From Lumbricus rubellus (lineage: Eukaryota > Annelida > Clitellata > Crassiclitellata > Lumbricidae), in NCBI GenBank assembly GCA_945859605.1, contig OX243814.1:38797630-38861629 (forward strand): 64,000 nucleotides of DNA. The letters are read 5' to 3'. Both the position numbers and the translations under genes were made by a program. How positions within the stretch are numbered: the stretch's first letter is position 1; each line of letters starts with the position of its first letter. The notes below the pieces were generated by a model. It saw nothing but the letters and a program-made list of their open reading frames with translations, did not search any database and was not told the DNA's origin. Of the stretch, positions 45,469 through 57,743 are shown piece after piece.

Positions 45469-47027
45469 CACTGGACAACAGTGATTTTGCTACCTGGACA
45501 CTTTTATGTGTTTCTTATGCAGTTTCTGCTGCTGATCACGAAAATCACCTTGAAATTGTCCCATCACGTAAGGTTTTTGAGAAATCGTCAAATTTTCGTT
45601 ACGTTTTGGAATCGTAAAAAACCAGTGGTTTTAGGCATTAGGCATCCATAAAAGTGGTATAACTTTTGTTCTGTTTGAAATATTTTGATGAAATTTGGCC
45701 ATCTGGTGTAAATATGAATTGTCTTTAAGCTTGTAAAATTTCATGTCGAAATTCTTACTTTTGGCCAAGATATTGGCCAAAACCCTAAGGGTCCCCCCTT
45801 TTTTGCTCATCCCGTACATTGTACATGTGCAACTAAACAAGAAATAACTGTAAAACATTAATTTCATGTTTTTCAACTTTTCTAAGTGATACAGTCATCA
45901 TCAGCATCAATATTATGAGGAAGAACTGTTATAAAGATTTGTTTTCCAATGAAACTAAATTATAGTATATTGTAAATGTGTACAATATAATGTGAGCGTG
46001 TAAGTTAAAATATTGCATGCTGTTTTTTCAAAAACCTTACGTGATACAACAATTCTGAGCACACCATCGTGTTCAGCACGTCACATTCTATAGAAAATAG
46101 TGAAAGATTTTCCGGAAATAACAAAAATTAAGTTATAGTATATATTGTAAATTATATGCAAAAAATGAGCATTTAAGTTAAAATCTTACATGCTGTTTTC
46201 TCAAAAACCTTACGTGATACAATAATTCTGAGTATACCATCGTGTTCAGCACGTCAAATTCTATAGAAAACAGTGAAAGATTTTCCGGAAATAAAAAAAA
46301 ATTAAGTTATAGCATATTGTAAATTATATGCAATAAAGTGAATAAACGAGCATTTAAGTTAGAATCTTGCATACTGTTTTTCTCAAAAACCTTACGTGAT
46401 ACAACAATTCTGAGCATACCATCGTGTTCAGCACGTCAAATTCTATAGAAAACCATCAAAGATCTTTTGGAAATTAAAAAAATTAAGTTATAGCATATTG
46501 TAAATTATATGCAATAAAGTGAATAAACGAGCATTTAAGTTAGAATCTTGCATACTGTTTTTCTCAAAATTCTTACGTGATACAATAATTCTAAGCATAC
46601 CATCGTGTTCAGCACGTCAAATTCTATAGAAAACCATCAAAGATCTTTTGGAAATGAAAAAAATTAAATTATAGCATATTGTAAATTATATGCAATAAAC
46701 GAGCATTTAAGTTAGAATCTTGCATACTGGTTTTCTCAAAAACCTTACGTGATACAACAATTCTGAGCATACCATCGTGTTCAGCACGTCAAATTCTATA
46801 GAAAACCATCCAAGATCTTTTGGAAGTAAAAAAAATTAAATTATAGTATATAGTAAATTATGCAATATATGAGCATTTAAGTTAAAATCTTGCATACTGT
46901 TTTTCTCAAAAACCTTACGTGATACAAAAATTCTGAGCACACCATCGTGTTCAGCACGTCAAATTCTATAGAAAACCGTCAAAGATTTTTCGGTAGCAAA
47001 AAAAAAGTTAAAATTTGTTGTCCAGTG
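45469..47027. mobile_element. CACTA/EnSpm-like non-autonomous element, 1559 bp
   Basis: Terminal inverted repeats CACTGGACAACA and TGTTGTCCAGTG with a 3-bp duplication TTA (45466-45468 and 47028-47030), as expected for CACTA elements. The right two thirds is a tandem satellite. The left part also contains a mariner-module fragment (about 45636-45825). Confidence 0.75.
45960..47000. repeat. Tandem repeat, about 170-185-bp unit, six copies
   Basis: The string CATCGTGTTCAGCACGTCA recurs near 46063, 46241, 46421, 46601, 46772 and 46942, each preceded by CTTACGTGATACAA and followed by TTCTATAGAAAA. Later copies resemble each other more than the first. Confidence 0.92.
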
Positions 47028-47547
47028 TTATAGGCTAATCATTCACAATGTGACCAACCACAAGACTATAGGCCTATCCTTTTCTTTTAATCAGCTTTGT
47101 CATTCTTATGTTGTAGTTTCAAGTATTCTCCTCTTTACACTTCCATTTTTTAATCGTTACTGTTAATATCAGACTGGAATTATAGTAATTCCAGTCATTA
47201 CGGACATTTATATGGCGCCCCTTCAAGGTTACTACTCAGGAGCGCGCCCGACCCAACCTCGACTGAAAGAATAGTTTTAGCTTTTAGGGCTGCTATAAAT
47301 AAATAAATAAGTGCATCTGTATAAACCCTAGGCATAAAGCGAAGTCAATTGGAGCCCGTTTAAATTTTCATACCATGGGGCCAACAACAGAGTTGATGCA
47401 AAGGCAAGCTCCTGGTTTGATTGCACTGCCTCAGTCTATTATAATATTATTAATACGTAGACCATTAATTTTATAGGCTACATCAACTATTTTCGCACAT
47501 TCTGAAAAAATCTGACCAAAAATAACAGTAAGTAAGTTACTACTGAC

Positions 47548-47802
47548 GTTTAACTGCGAATCCTATTTGGATTTCCTGCTTCTGATTCGTCGTAGGATTT
47601 GTCGCCCTGCACATGAACTTGTATGGTTGATCTCGAGTCATCGAATCGACGATGGTGAGTGTGGGACCAACTGTAACATCGTTCGACTCCATGTTCAACC
47701 AGACAATTGATGGATTTGGATTTCCCACGGCCATACAAGTGAGACGGTCGTCCGGATAGAAGACATCGCCCGCTGGAACCACACTCAGATTACGAGGTCC
47801 AT
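47548..47802 (-). CDS. Gene B exon 3: I-set/C2-type Ig domain
   Basis: A 255-bp exon after CATTCTGTTCAG, phase 1 entry. The best phase-1 donor is GTCAGT, weaker than the others. 84 codons with RLTCMAVGNPNPSIVWLN (B-strand Cys and C-strand Trp) and PYKFMCRATNP (F-strand Cys), the usual compact I-set pattern. It is membrane-proximal and joins the transmembrane exon in frame. Confidence 0.82.
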
Positions 47803-47959
47803 CTGAACAGAATGCAAAGCAGAGTACTCAGTACTAATAGTCGGCATTTCTTTCCAATATTGCTTCATTCGCATGCTATTGAGGTGAGCGTTGTTTTCAA
47901 AACACCTTCATAAGAACGTTCTTACTTATGCCCGCTCATTCACCCCGTCATTAATTGCC

Positions 47960-48190
47960 TCCCTCATTCATTCACTGACTAACTGACTGACAGGCTGGAT
48001 GGCTGGCTGACTGATTGATTGACTGGCTGGCTGACTGATTGACTGGCTGAGTGAGTGAGTGAGTGACTGACTGACCGACTGACTAACAGACTGACTGACT
48101 GACTGACTGACTGACTGACTGACTGACTGACTGACTGACTGACTGACTGACTGACTGACTGACTGACTGACTGACTGACTGACTCTCACC
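47960..48190. repeat. (GACT)n microsatellite
   Basis: Long CTGA/GACT tract, nearly perfect from about 48066 to 48183. Produces a false Ser/Gln/Val frame on the minus strand. Confidence 0.97.
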
Positions 48191-48731
48191 CTCTCATCCA
48201 CTTGCTCACTAATTCTATCACTTTAATTGCTCACTGGCCTACGCACTCACTCTCAATATTACTCACTCATTCATTCACCTATTAACTTGCATAAAACTGC
48301 TAATGAGAACTTGAATTATGAATGGGCGCTACATAAGTTTCCTAGATAGATAAGGATTAGCAGCGTTACTGACAAACAGACATACAGACTAAACGACATG
48401 TCGTCTGAAAGACAAACAGGATAAAAGCAGACGGAGAGACAAATAGACGGACAAACTAACACACAGACAAACAGAGAGACAAACAGGAATGCAAAGAAAA
48501 GGCCTGACAACAAGGAAGTTCCATAATTATATAGAGTCTACTGTGCCAGAAATGGGCGAAATAAAATGCAGCAAAATTATGTATAATTTCCCGCTAATCT
48601 CCGAACAATAATTATGTTTTAAGCTAGACCTTTGACCACTCCCAAGAGTTATCAGGATGCAGTACACGGACTCACAAGGCAATCAGCAACATTTGTAGAC
48701 TGTGGGAGTGTGAGCAGGCCTATTAGGTCTA

Positions 48732-49708
48732 CAGGGTGCGCCAAAAAAAAGTAATCCCCTACGGTTTTTTGCCCATATCTTGGCCAAAAATATTAATTTT
48801 TAAATGACATTTAACAGTCTTAAAGGCAATTCATATTTACGTACAATGGTTCAAATTTCATCAAAATATTTCAAACGGAACAAAAGTTATGCCACTTTTA
48901 GGGAGGCCAAACACCGTTTTCTGACGATTGAAAAACGAAACGCAACAAAAACTAGGTTTTCCCCCAATATCTTGGCCAAAAGTAAGAATTTAGATATGAA
49001 ATTTTACAGGCGTAAGGACAATTCATATTTGCACATGATGGCCAGATTTCATTAAAATATTTCGAGCACAACAAAAGTTATACCACTTTTAGTGAGGCCA
49101 CCCCCAATTTTTGACGATTCAAAGACGTAACGCAGCGAAAAGTAACAAAAACACGATTTTATTAAGTCTCATCTCAAATAATAATAATAAGAAGTGTTGG
49201 CATTGGTGGTGGGCTCATTGAACACACCTTGTGAAGCACAACCATGTTCATTTGACAACAGTTATTTGAGATGAGACAATAAAATCACGTTTTATTACTT
49301 TTTGTTGCGTTACGTTTTTGAATCGTCAAAAAACGGTGGATGGCCTCTCTCAAAGAGGCATAACTTTTGTTCCGGATGGAATATTCTGATGAAATTTGGC
49401 CATCATGTGTCAATATGAATTGTCCTAAAGCCTGTAAAGTTTCATTTCGAAATTCTTACTTCGGGCCAAGATATTGGTAAAAAACCTCGTTTTTGTTGCG
49501 TTTCGTTTTTGAATCGCCAAAAAACGGTGGGTGACCTCCCTAAAAGTAGCATAACTTTTGTTCTGTTTGAAGTATTTTGCTGAAATTTGACCATTGTACG
49601 TAATTTTGAATTGCCTTTAAGACTGTAAAGTTTCATTTTAAAATTCGTATGTTTGGCCAAGATATGGGCAAAACACCGTAGGGGATTACTTTTTTTTGGC
49701 GCACGCTG
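48732..49708. mobile_element. Mariner/Tc1-like foldback element, 977 bp
   Basis: Ends CAGGGTGCGCCAAAAAAAAG and CTTTTTTTTGGCGCACGCTG, flanked by TA. Arms built of the same modules as the 44160 and 56574 elements. In gene B intron 2. Confidence 0.85.
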
Positions 49709-50445
49709 TACATAATAAAGTTACCCGAAGTGCATAATATTATTTATCCATGAAGTGCTAATGCAAAATTATTGCCAGAGCAATAATTGTCCTCCCAACA
49801 TTTTTCCTCCGTTTCCGGATATCACGCTTTCCCATTTCAAAGTCTGCAACTGTAGCCTAGGCCTTTTGCTGTTCTCTGATCTATGTGCATAAGTAGTGGC
49901 GCCTATTCAAAGCTCAAAAACGATCCTCAGCAGTAGGCCTACCATTAATGGCTAACTTCTCAGTAATTATAATAATAATAATTACGACAAATTAAATAAA
50001 TGAGTTATATTTCTTTAGCTGAACTCAGGGCTGGCACTGAAAAAAACTGACACTTATTATTAGGAGCAATTATATAGCACCCCTTCAAGACTATCTACTC
50101 GAAGTGCTCCCGACCGAATTAGTTGGATTAATACACAATATTTGTACACAAAAAATCGCCTAATTTGGTAGATATTGTGTAAAACATTCTGTAAAAGTAA
50201 AATTTGTTAGAAACATAGTCGTTGAGTCAGTTAGGGTCTATAACTCTATACTCTACCTGTAATAATTATAATACCGTAGTGAGCAAATGTAGGATAGGCT
50301 ACAGTGATTGCCGAACATACCCAACAAAGCTGTGCAATAAAAAGCCATGCTCAATATGAATAGGCCTACTGCCGATAATTATGATCTAATTATAAAGTAA
50401 CAGAAGGCATTGATTAAACACTAATGAAAATGAACCTCAGCTTAC

Positions 50446-50784
50446 AAATAACTTCGACATAAGACGACTTCCACGTGTAGTTATAATTCGGAATGTTGTC
50501 AGCGACTTTGGGATTGGACACCGTTGAAGAAACGTTGAAGACTGTTTCACAGATGAAGCGACATCCATGCAGAGACGAATCAGCAACGATAGAGAACTTT
50601 GACATCCCGTCTGTCTGTGGGGACACACTCAACGTACGTTCCTTAGATTTATCGTTCCCGTTTGCCAGACTCCATCTCATGACTGGAACCAGGGATCCAG
50701 TGTAGCTTAAGATGCATTCGATTTCGAATGCACCGTTTTCCTGTTGTGTGGAACGGCTTCTCATCTCGCACACAGGGTTTGAAG
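50446..50784 (-). CDS. Gene B exon 2: second Ig-like domain
   Basis: A 339-bp exon, acceptor TTGTTTTAACAG, donor GTAAGC, phase 1 at both ends, 112 codons. FEIECILSYTGSLVPVMRW gives the B-strand Cys and C-strand Trp; GCRFICET gives the F-strand Cys. An additional N-terminal Cys (NPVCEM) and the GSLVPVMRW block parallel gene C exon 2. Several N-glycosylation sequons. Ligand unknown. Confidence 0.72.
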
Positions 50785-50874
50785 CTGTTAAAACAATTAT
50801 GATTAATTACATTTAAGTCGACTGATGCAAGAACCTTATTGACAAAATTATATTTGAGCTGCTTAGGCTACAAT

Positions 50875-51025
50875 CATAGGCGCAACCACCCTATGGGACC
50901 CACGGGACGCGTCCCCTCCAACTTTTGAGTGGCCCCCTAACTTTATTATTATGGTCCCTTCCAACTTTTAGGACGTGATTCATTATGGTCCCCCCCCCAA
51001 CTTTTAAGACGTGATTGCACCTATG
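50875..51025. mobile_element. 151-bp MITE, CATAGGCGCAA family
   Basis: Second copy of the element at 30858, with a perfect 8-bp duplication GCTACAAT (50867-50874 and 51026-51033). In gene B intron 1. Confidence 0.93.
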
Positions 51026-51512
51026 GCTACAATGTAACTGCTAGTATTGTCGATGTGTTGTTATTTTATCTGGTTTAGTATTCTTAGTTGTTTGCAGATT
51101 GCAGAATATTCTCTAATAGAAAGACAACCTTTTCTTAACTTGTCCACAATATCCACGGTATTTAACTAAGCGCTCATAGGCCTACTAACTTTACTAAGTC
51201 TTCATTCATTGATTCGTTCGTTCCTAGAGCCTATATAGCGCCTCTTGAAGAGACTTACTCAGAGGCGTTCCCAGACCTGCAACAGCTACAAAAGTAAGAT
51301 TTGATCTAATTGTAAAGGCAGAGGAGTTTAACCTAGGCAATAGGCATCAATCGCAAGGCTAACGCGAGGCCAATCCAGGTGTCTCTACCAAGTTTACCAA
51401 AACGTGTTAAGATTAAGAATCGACTCGTATAATAGGCCATCGTGCATGGGCTTGTTTTTCAAAGCTATATGACATCCTCAAGACTCATAAGTTGTACGAC
51501 TAACCAACTTAC

Positions 51513-51857
51513 CAAGAACGACTAGTTGCGCTGATGCACTTTCCATTGTCACCGAGCCATTTCTGTCCCGCACCATCTGAGTACAGGTATAGAGCCCAGC
51601 GTGTTGCTTCTGCGCGGACGGAACCATCAACCTCTGTCCTATGATGTCACCGTTCAGAGTGGTCCCGTTGAAGATGGCATTGACTATTCGATATTCATCG
51701 TTGATTGGCTGCTCCGTTGAACTTCCTCCCAGCGGTGTATGATACCATTCGATGGGATGCTCAGATGAATTGCTGCTTTCCCAGCGGCAGTTCATCACAA
51801 AGGACTCACCGGTTCGTACAGCCATATTCAAAGGACGATGCAGTATTGCAGCCGATG
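51513..51857 (-). CDS. Gene B exon 1 (of those found): V-set-like Ig domain
   Basis: A 345-bp exon, acceptor CCTCGATTTAG, donor GTAAGT, phase 1 at both ends, 114 codons. SFVMNCRW (B-strand Cys), PIEWYHTPLGG (C-strand Trp), GQRLMVPSAQ and HAGLYTCTQM (F-strand, with the A/D-x-G-x-Y-x-C pattern). Closest visible relative is gene C exon 1. A signal-peptide exon should lie upstream, beyond 51.86 kb; none was convincing. Confidence 0.82.
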
Positions 51858-52227
51858 CTAAATCGAGGCAACAGTATACAACTATACATGTATTATGATT
51901 AATTTTGTGTAGTATATGTCTATAAAAAATTTATTATTAGTGACATTTCACATGTAAAGAAACATGCTTACAGAAATTTCTTGTGAATTGTGCTTTTCTA
52001 TTAGGTTTCTACCCTTATGCCACGCTTAAGGCGTGTATAAGTATGAAGAATATTTTACGTGGGCCCATTCAACATGGTCTAATAGACCTAATATTAGGTT
52101 ACTTCAAATTAAAGTGTGATCAAAACAATGACCACGATTCCCATTAGGCCAACCTATTTCAAAGCTGCGTTTTTCTGAATGAATACTTTTACTCGTGATG
52201 TGAACCTGCATGAATCCACAGACATAA

Positions 52228-52440
52228 TTAAGTCATAGCGACGAGGTTGCGGGCCAGAACCGCCGAAAACAAACGGGCATCGGCATGACGACATAGTTCT
52301 TCAAATGCTTGAATATCACCCGGAAGGCATGGCATGTCTCGGTACCAAAGATTCACGTCCAAACTAGAGACTTGAGGTTTACCCGTGCTCGAGGGTTTCA
52401 GCGAACCGCGGGTCGGGTGCAGGTTGGGTACGCATTTCAC
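52228..52440 (-). pseudogene. Possible LINE C-terminal fragment
   Basis: The minus strand reads DIQAFEELCRHADARLF, which resembles the extreme C terminus of invertebrate LINE proteins. No RT domain nearby; short and isolated. Confidence 0.35.
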
Positions 52441-52699
52441 GGGTCAGTCCGGTTACGGGTATATCCGATTTTATCCGAGCCAACGTACTAAACCAGTGTT
52501 AGATGTAAATTTCTTAATGATGCATTTAGCCTTAATGCATGCAGCACGCCGCATAGGCCTAATTATGGTATCGATAAAGAAACGGCTGCTCATCCGGATC
52601 GCGCCCTTTGCGGTAGCTTCTTGTACCGACGTTAGCAGAACCTTAGAAATGGTTCTGATCAAAATGTTAGTTAATTGTTTCAAAGACGGGAATTAATTT

Positions 52700-54589
52700 C
52701 CTCATGCAAGACTACAGACATTGGACAGCTTATGCAGGTGCATGACAACAGCCCGGAATAACACAAAGTGAGAAAAACTAGGACACTTTTATTCGGATAA
52801 GGGTTAGGGTTTTATGTGAAACCTGGACAGAACAGGTTTGAAACAAACACAGGCACAACTATGAAAATGGTGTTGAGCTTTGAACTCATGAAACAGGGCT
52901 GTTTTTAAAGGAATTTTTAGAACTGCACAACTCCTTCTTTCCTTTCCCATCCTCCATGGTAAATTACTTCCAGTCGGAGGACAATGACATTTTTGCTAGT
53001 TTTAACTGTACAGAAGTGCTTCTACAAAAGGCGCAAATACATTTAGAAAGTAGAACTGCATATTTTGTGGTTTTGTGTACAACTGCACATTAAAAAGCCC
53101 TGCCATGAAATCCGATGTAAACAAATATGCTGTGCTAGGCTATATTTGACTTATGGTTATGTCGTCGTCAAGCGTTCCACTGCTTGGAAATACGAGAATA
53201 AATTATTGATATAGCGGGATGACTCAGTACCGGAATGCAATTAATCAATGTAAAAATTATTTTGAAGATATAGTTCGTGACAATATACTTTGCGAGATGG
53301 TAGAGTACAGCAAGGGTGCAAGGTCAAGTAGGCCTACATCCGGTTATGAAGCACGCATTAGATAAAAAAGCGACGGTAAACACTAAACGATGCAATGTGT
53401 TTTACACTGAACGACAGTGGCATAAAAAACCCCCGAACAACGGCACGTGCAACATAAAAAAAGTAGAATCATGGATCATGCATCAGAATAGGCTATAATA
53501 ATTGTCTTAGAGCCATAAACAACATGATCTCATGTAATCTGATTGTTTTCATAGTGCCAGTTCCTTGAATGCATTGGCTTCAGTTAACAAAATAGTCAAA
53601 ATTAATATTGAAATACGTTCATGAAGCAAAGTCGAAACGAGATAGGATAAAGAAAACAGAAATTTAATGTCGATAATTGCTCTTTAAGTTGGTGTGATTA
53701 TGCATAAATAGATGCATTCCTAAGCTCATGAAAAAGCTGAGATCTGAAAGAATTTTCAACGAATGGAACTGGGTGGTGAATGCTGAGACCTAGACCAGTC
53801 ACCGATATCGCCCGAGAACATAATTATTTTATGGTACAACAATAATTGTCAAGGCCAAGCAATAATTGGTCGATTTGCCGTTTGAGGCACGATCAGTTGA
53901 ACACTGAGGATAAATATGTCGAGCCACATAAAACAAGTGTGATACTTTGCGATGGGACATTATGTTGAATTCAAACCGTTGTTTGCAGGCCTAATCGTAC
54001 GTGATATTTTCGTTAACGTTAAGTAAAAATTTGATGGTTTCCGATCAGCAGACCTATAATTGTAATTGTAACTGAAATTATTTTAAGAACGAAAATGGAA
54101 ATAAAATGGTAATTAGGCACACTGAACGAAAATTGGAATGGAAACGAAAATTACTTTTAGAACGGAAATTATTAAACAAATTGAAATTATAGGCTAGTTG
54201 ATTATCTTTCTTATCTTTCTGATGCTTTTTTGTTTTGTTTTACATAATTATGAAAGGTGCACAGTGCACACAGCCTACTTTCTGTCTCTTGAAACTTCGG
54301 CATAGACTACTTGCTAGGCCTACCATATGCAATTTATCTTGGTCATTTTCATTTGATTCTTCCTGTAAGTTAGGCCTATCTGAATTTATTACTTTCAACT
54401 TCGCGACAAGACTGTGGTTACGTGCAAAAATAATTTTAAAAGTGTATTCATGAGAACTTTGTACAGTTTGCTTACTGAGCGAAATGAAGAGATCGTGCAT
54501 ATAATTTATCATAAGCAAGTTGAATTGTTTAAATAGACTCACGCACTACAAAGAAATAGGATAATAGCCTAAAACTAACAGCCTCTATC
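52700..54589. other. Non-coding, upstream side of gene B
   Basis: No supported exon; searched for a gene B signal peptide on the minus strand without a convincing candidate. Confidence 0.45.
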
Positions 54590-54665
54590 CAGGGCCGGAT
54601 TAAGGCATGCTCAACATATTCGACCGCACATTGGCCCCACACTTTAGGGGCCCCACACATGAAAT
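54590..54665. mobile_element. Truncated CAGGGCCGGATTAAG-family hAT element
   Basis: Starts CAGGGCCGGATTAAGGCATG and contains CACACTTTAGGGGCCCC as in the 4290/7246 copies, then diverges; no right end seen. Confidence 0.7.
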
Positions 54666-55436
54666 AGAAATTTTTGTTGTTAATTCTAACTGTAAAAACT
54701 AGAAACGAGTTAAAAGGCTCAGATCAAATTGTAGAATTATTCGAAAGCTATTGATTTTAACATACGCCTTTTACACATGTGTCACAGTTTATGAAGCTCA
54801 TGAGACTATAATAGACTTTTGCCAAAATACACGGCATTGACAAACATAAGGAATGTAGCCAGACTATTTTGGGCTTACTGACTAAGTTTACTGACTAAAC
54901 AGTGAAAACAAAACACTAAAAAATGTCCGAATAGGCTTTTGACGTTCAGATCATCAAGGCATTTCCAAAACTTACCCACGTCCCTGAAGCATACCCATGC
55001 CAACAGGAAATTCAGCACAGCTAAATAGACGGCTTTATTCATAGTTATCAAAAGTTGAAACTGCCAACAACATAACAGATGTTGCAGCTACAACTTATAA
55101 AACATCAGATTCTGTCTAGCTAACGTATGTTTCCCGTTTGTGGATGATAAGTACCCAAGTCTAAATTTGGGTCATTATTAGACCGCGTTAATTGGCTTGT
55201 AAACATATTAAGCTAGCCTAGTTTAGCAGTCGAAAGAGAATCCTTTTCAAGGGAAGGTGGAGGCCTTGGAGACTTGGATATCGTCCAATCGACTTCGTTT
55301 CAATTTGTTTAAAACTCTACTCATTTGGCTTGGCACCCGTCAGTTACGGGCAAAGATAGATATGGCAAGCATTGACGACACCTATCCTGACCTTGTCTTC
55401 TCAACAAGGGTTCGTGACCTTGGTGTTACTCTGGAT

Positions 55437-55794
55437 CAGTGGTTCCCAACCTTTGTTGACTTGAGGGCCACTTTTTCTAAGTTGGAGGACACGAGGGTCA
55501 CTTTTTCTCAGTTGAAGAACATTAGGGGGCCACAAGGCTAGAATTTAATTAACTGAAAGCATACAAAATTGATATATTTGACTCAAAGTAGAATGCATGA
55601 TGTTATTTATAGACGTCAAAATAAAATAATTTTTAATTGGACGTAATTATGTGTTCTATCCTGTTCAAACTGTCAATTTTTTCACATGTAATGAGCTTAT
55701 TATTGTAAATTCTTTGAGAGAGATGCAGGGCACTTTTTGAGGCATGGCGTGGCGGGCCACTTTTGGCCCGCGGGCCACGGGTTGGGAACCACTG
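55437..55794. mobile_element. hAT-type MITE, CAGTGGTTCCCAACC family, 358 bp
   Basis: Ends CAGTGGTTCCCAACC and GGTTGGGAACCACTG, perfect 8-bp duplication CTCTGGAT (55429-55436 and 55795-55802). Inside the LINE relic. Confidence 0.95.
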
Positions 55795-55820
55795 CTCTGG
55801 ATCATGAGCTCACTTTTGCT

Positions 55821-56152
55821 CATAGGCGTAGGAGACGGGGGTCCAGAGGGGGCAAATGCCCCCCCAAATTTCGGGCAAGTCTGATTTTTCGGGCAGGCAG
55901 ACCCGGAAAAATAAAAAAAGTTCTAGAAAATTTTTACTTTTCTTATTTTTCCGGGTCTTCTTGCCCGAAAAATCAGACTTGCCCGAACAAAAATGGAGAT
56001 TTTGCCCGAATGACTAAAAAAAGGTCGTCAGAATTTTCGGGCAAACGTAACGGAAATTTTTCTTAAGATTTCGGCCGGAGGAAAAAAAATTTTCGGGCAA
56101 AAGTCTCATTTTTGCCCCCCCCCCCAACGTTGAAATGTCCCCTACGCCTATG
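55821..56152. mobile_element. MITE, CATAGGCGTAGG family, 332 bp
   Basis: Ends CATAGGCGTAGG and CCTACGCCTATG, perfect 8-bp duplication CTTTTGCT (55813-55820 and 56153-56160). G/C runs near both ends, GGGCAAGTCTGATTTTTC inside. Sister copy at 59898. Confidence 0.94.
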
Positions 56153-56573
56153 CTTTTGCTCCACACATTCACTCTCAGCCGTGCCTGTTATTATCAACTG
56201 CGTCAACTACGCACTGTTGCTCACCCGCTTAATCCTACTGCTACTGCTACCCTTCTCCATTCTTCCGTTACTACAGACTTGAATTGATAGTTATTGCTGG
56301 CTCTCTATATTGGCCTACTAATTGCCCGTCTGAGTTTCCCTGATCGCGTTCTGCGCTCTGCAGTAGGGGCGCCGTTAATACTATAATATATATATATATC
56401 TATACATATATATATATACAAACTCGTATCGATCGCTGTTCGCTTCATATTATTTTGTGCAAGTTTGTATTGTGCGTACAGAAAAAAATCCTAGTGTATT
56501 GCGCGTACAGAAAAAAATCCTGGCAGTCTGCAGCCCGCCTTATATGCCGCCCGCCCAAATTCAGCCGCATCTA

Positions 56574-57743
56574 CAGGGTGGGCCATAAAAAAGTAACCCC
56601 CTACGGTTTTTTGACCATATCTTGACCAGAAGTAAGAATTTCGAAATGAAATTTTACAGGCTTAAAGAAAATTCATATTTACACATGATGGCTAGATTTC
56701 ATCAAAATATTCCAAGCAGAACAAAAGTTTTATAACTTTTAGTGAGGCCACCCACCGTTTTTTGAGGATTCAAAAACGCGACGCAACAAAAAGTTTTAAA
56801 AAACAGTTTAATTATTCTGGCCAATATCTTGGTCAGACGTAGGAATATCGAAATGAAATTTTACAGGCTTAAAGACAATTCATATCTACACATGATGGCC
56901 AAATTTAATAAAAAATATTTCAAACACAACAAAAGTTATACCACATTCAGTGCGGCCCCACAGTTTTTTTACGTTTCAGAAGGGTAACGCAACAAAAAGT
57001 AGCCAAAACACAATTTATTAAGTCTCACCTCAAATAATTGTTATCAAATAGCCTTGATATTGACAGATGATCATTATTATTACTATCTAAAAAGAAACAG
57101 AGGACCATGGTAGCTGCACGTCACTGAGAAGTCACTTAGCAAGGTGACAATCAAATTGGTAAATAAAGAATCTGTCAGATTAATCAACAGGTCCATCAAG
57201 AACTTTGCGAAGAGACTCAAAAGAAGTGTTGGCACGGGTGGTGGGCACATTGAACACAAGTAGTGAAGCACTACCAAGTACATTTTACAACAGTTATTTG
57301 AGATGAGACTTAATAAAATCACGTTTTTGTAACTTTTTGTTGTGTTTGGTTTTTGAATCGTCAAAAACGGTGGGTGGCCTCACTAAAAGTGGCATAACAA
57401 TTGTTCCCTTTTAAATATTTTGACAAATTTAGGCCATCGTGTGTAAATATGAATTGGCCTTAAGCGTGAAAAATTTCATTTCGAAATTCTTCCTTCTGGC
57501 CAAGATATTGGCAAAAATCCTAGTTTTTGTTGCGTTTCGTTTTCGATTCATCAAAAAACGGTGGGTGGCCTCACTAAAAGTGATATAACTTTTGTTATCT
57601 TTGAAATATTTTATTGAAATTTGACCATTGTACGTAAATATGAATTGCCTTTAAGACTGAAAAGTTTCATTTGAAAATTCTTATGTTTTACCAAGATATG
57701 GGCTAAAAACCGCAGGGGGTTACTTTTTTTATGGCCCACCCTG
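56574..57743. mobile_element. Mariner/Tc1-like foldback element, 1170 bp
   Basis: Ends CAGGGTGGGCCATAAAAAAG and its complement with one extra T, TA duplication on both sides. Long arms of repeated modules; no transposase. It is inserted in the LINE relic. Confidence 0.88.

Noticed and set aside
48060..48190. Tandem repeats as a possible CRISPR array
   Set aside because: The unit is 4 bp with no spacers; animal genome.
47968..48201. Ser/Gln/Val repeat protein on the minus strand
   Set aside because: Pure (GACT)n microsatellite translation.
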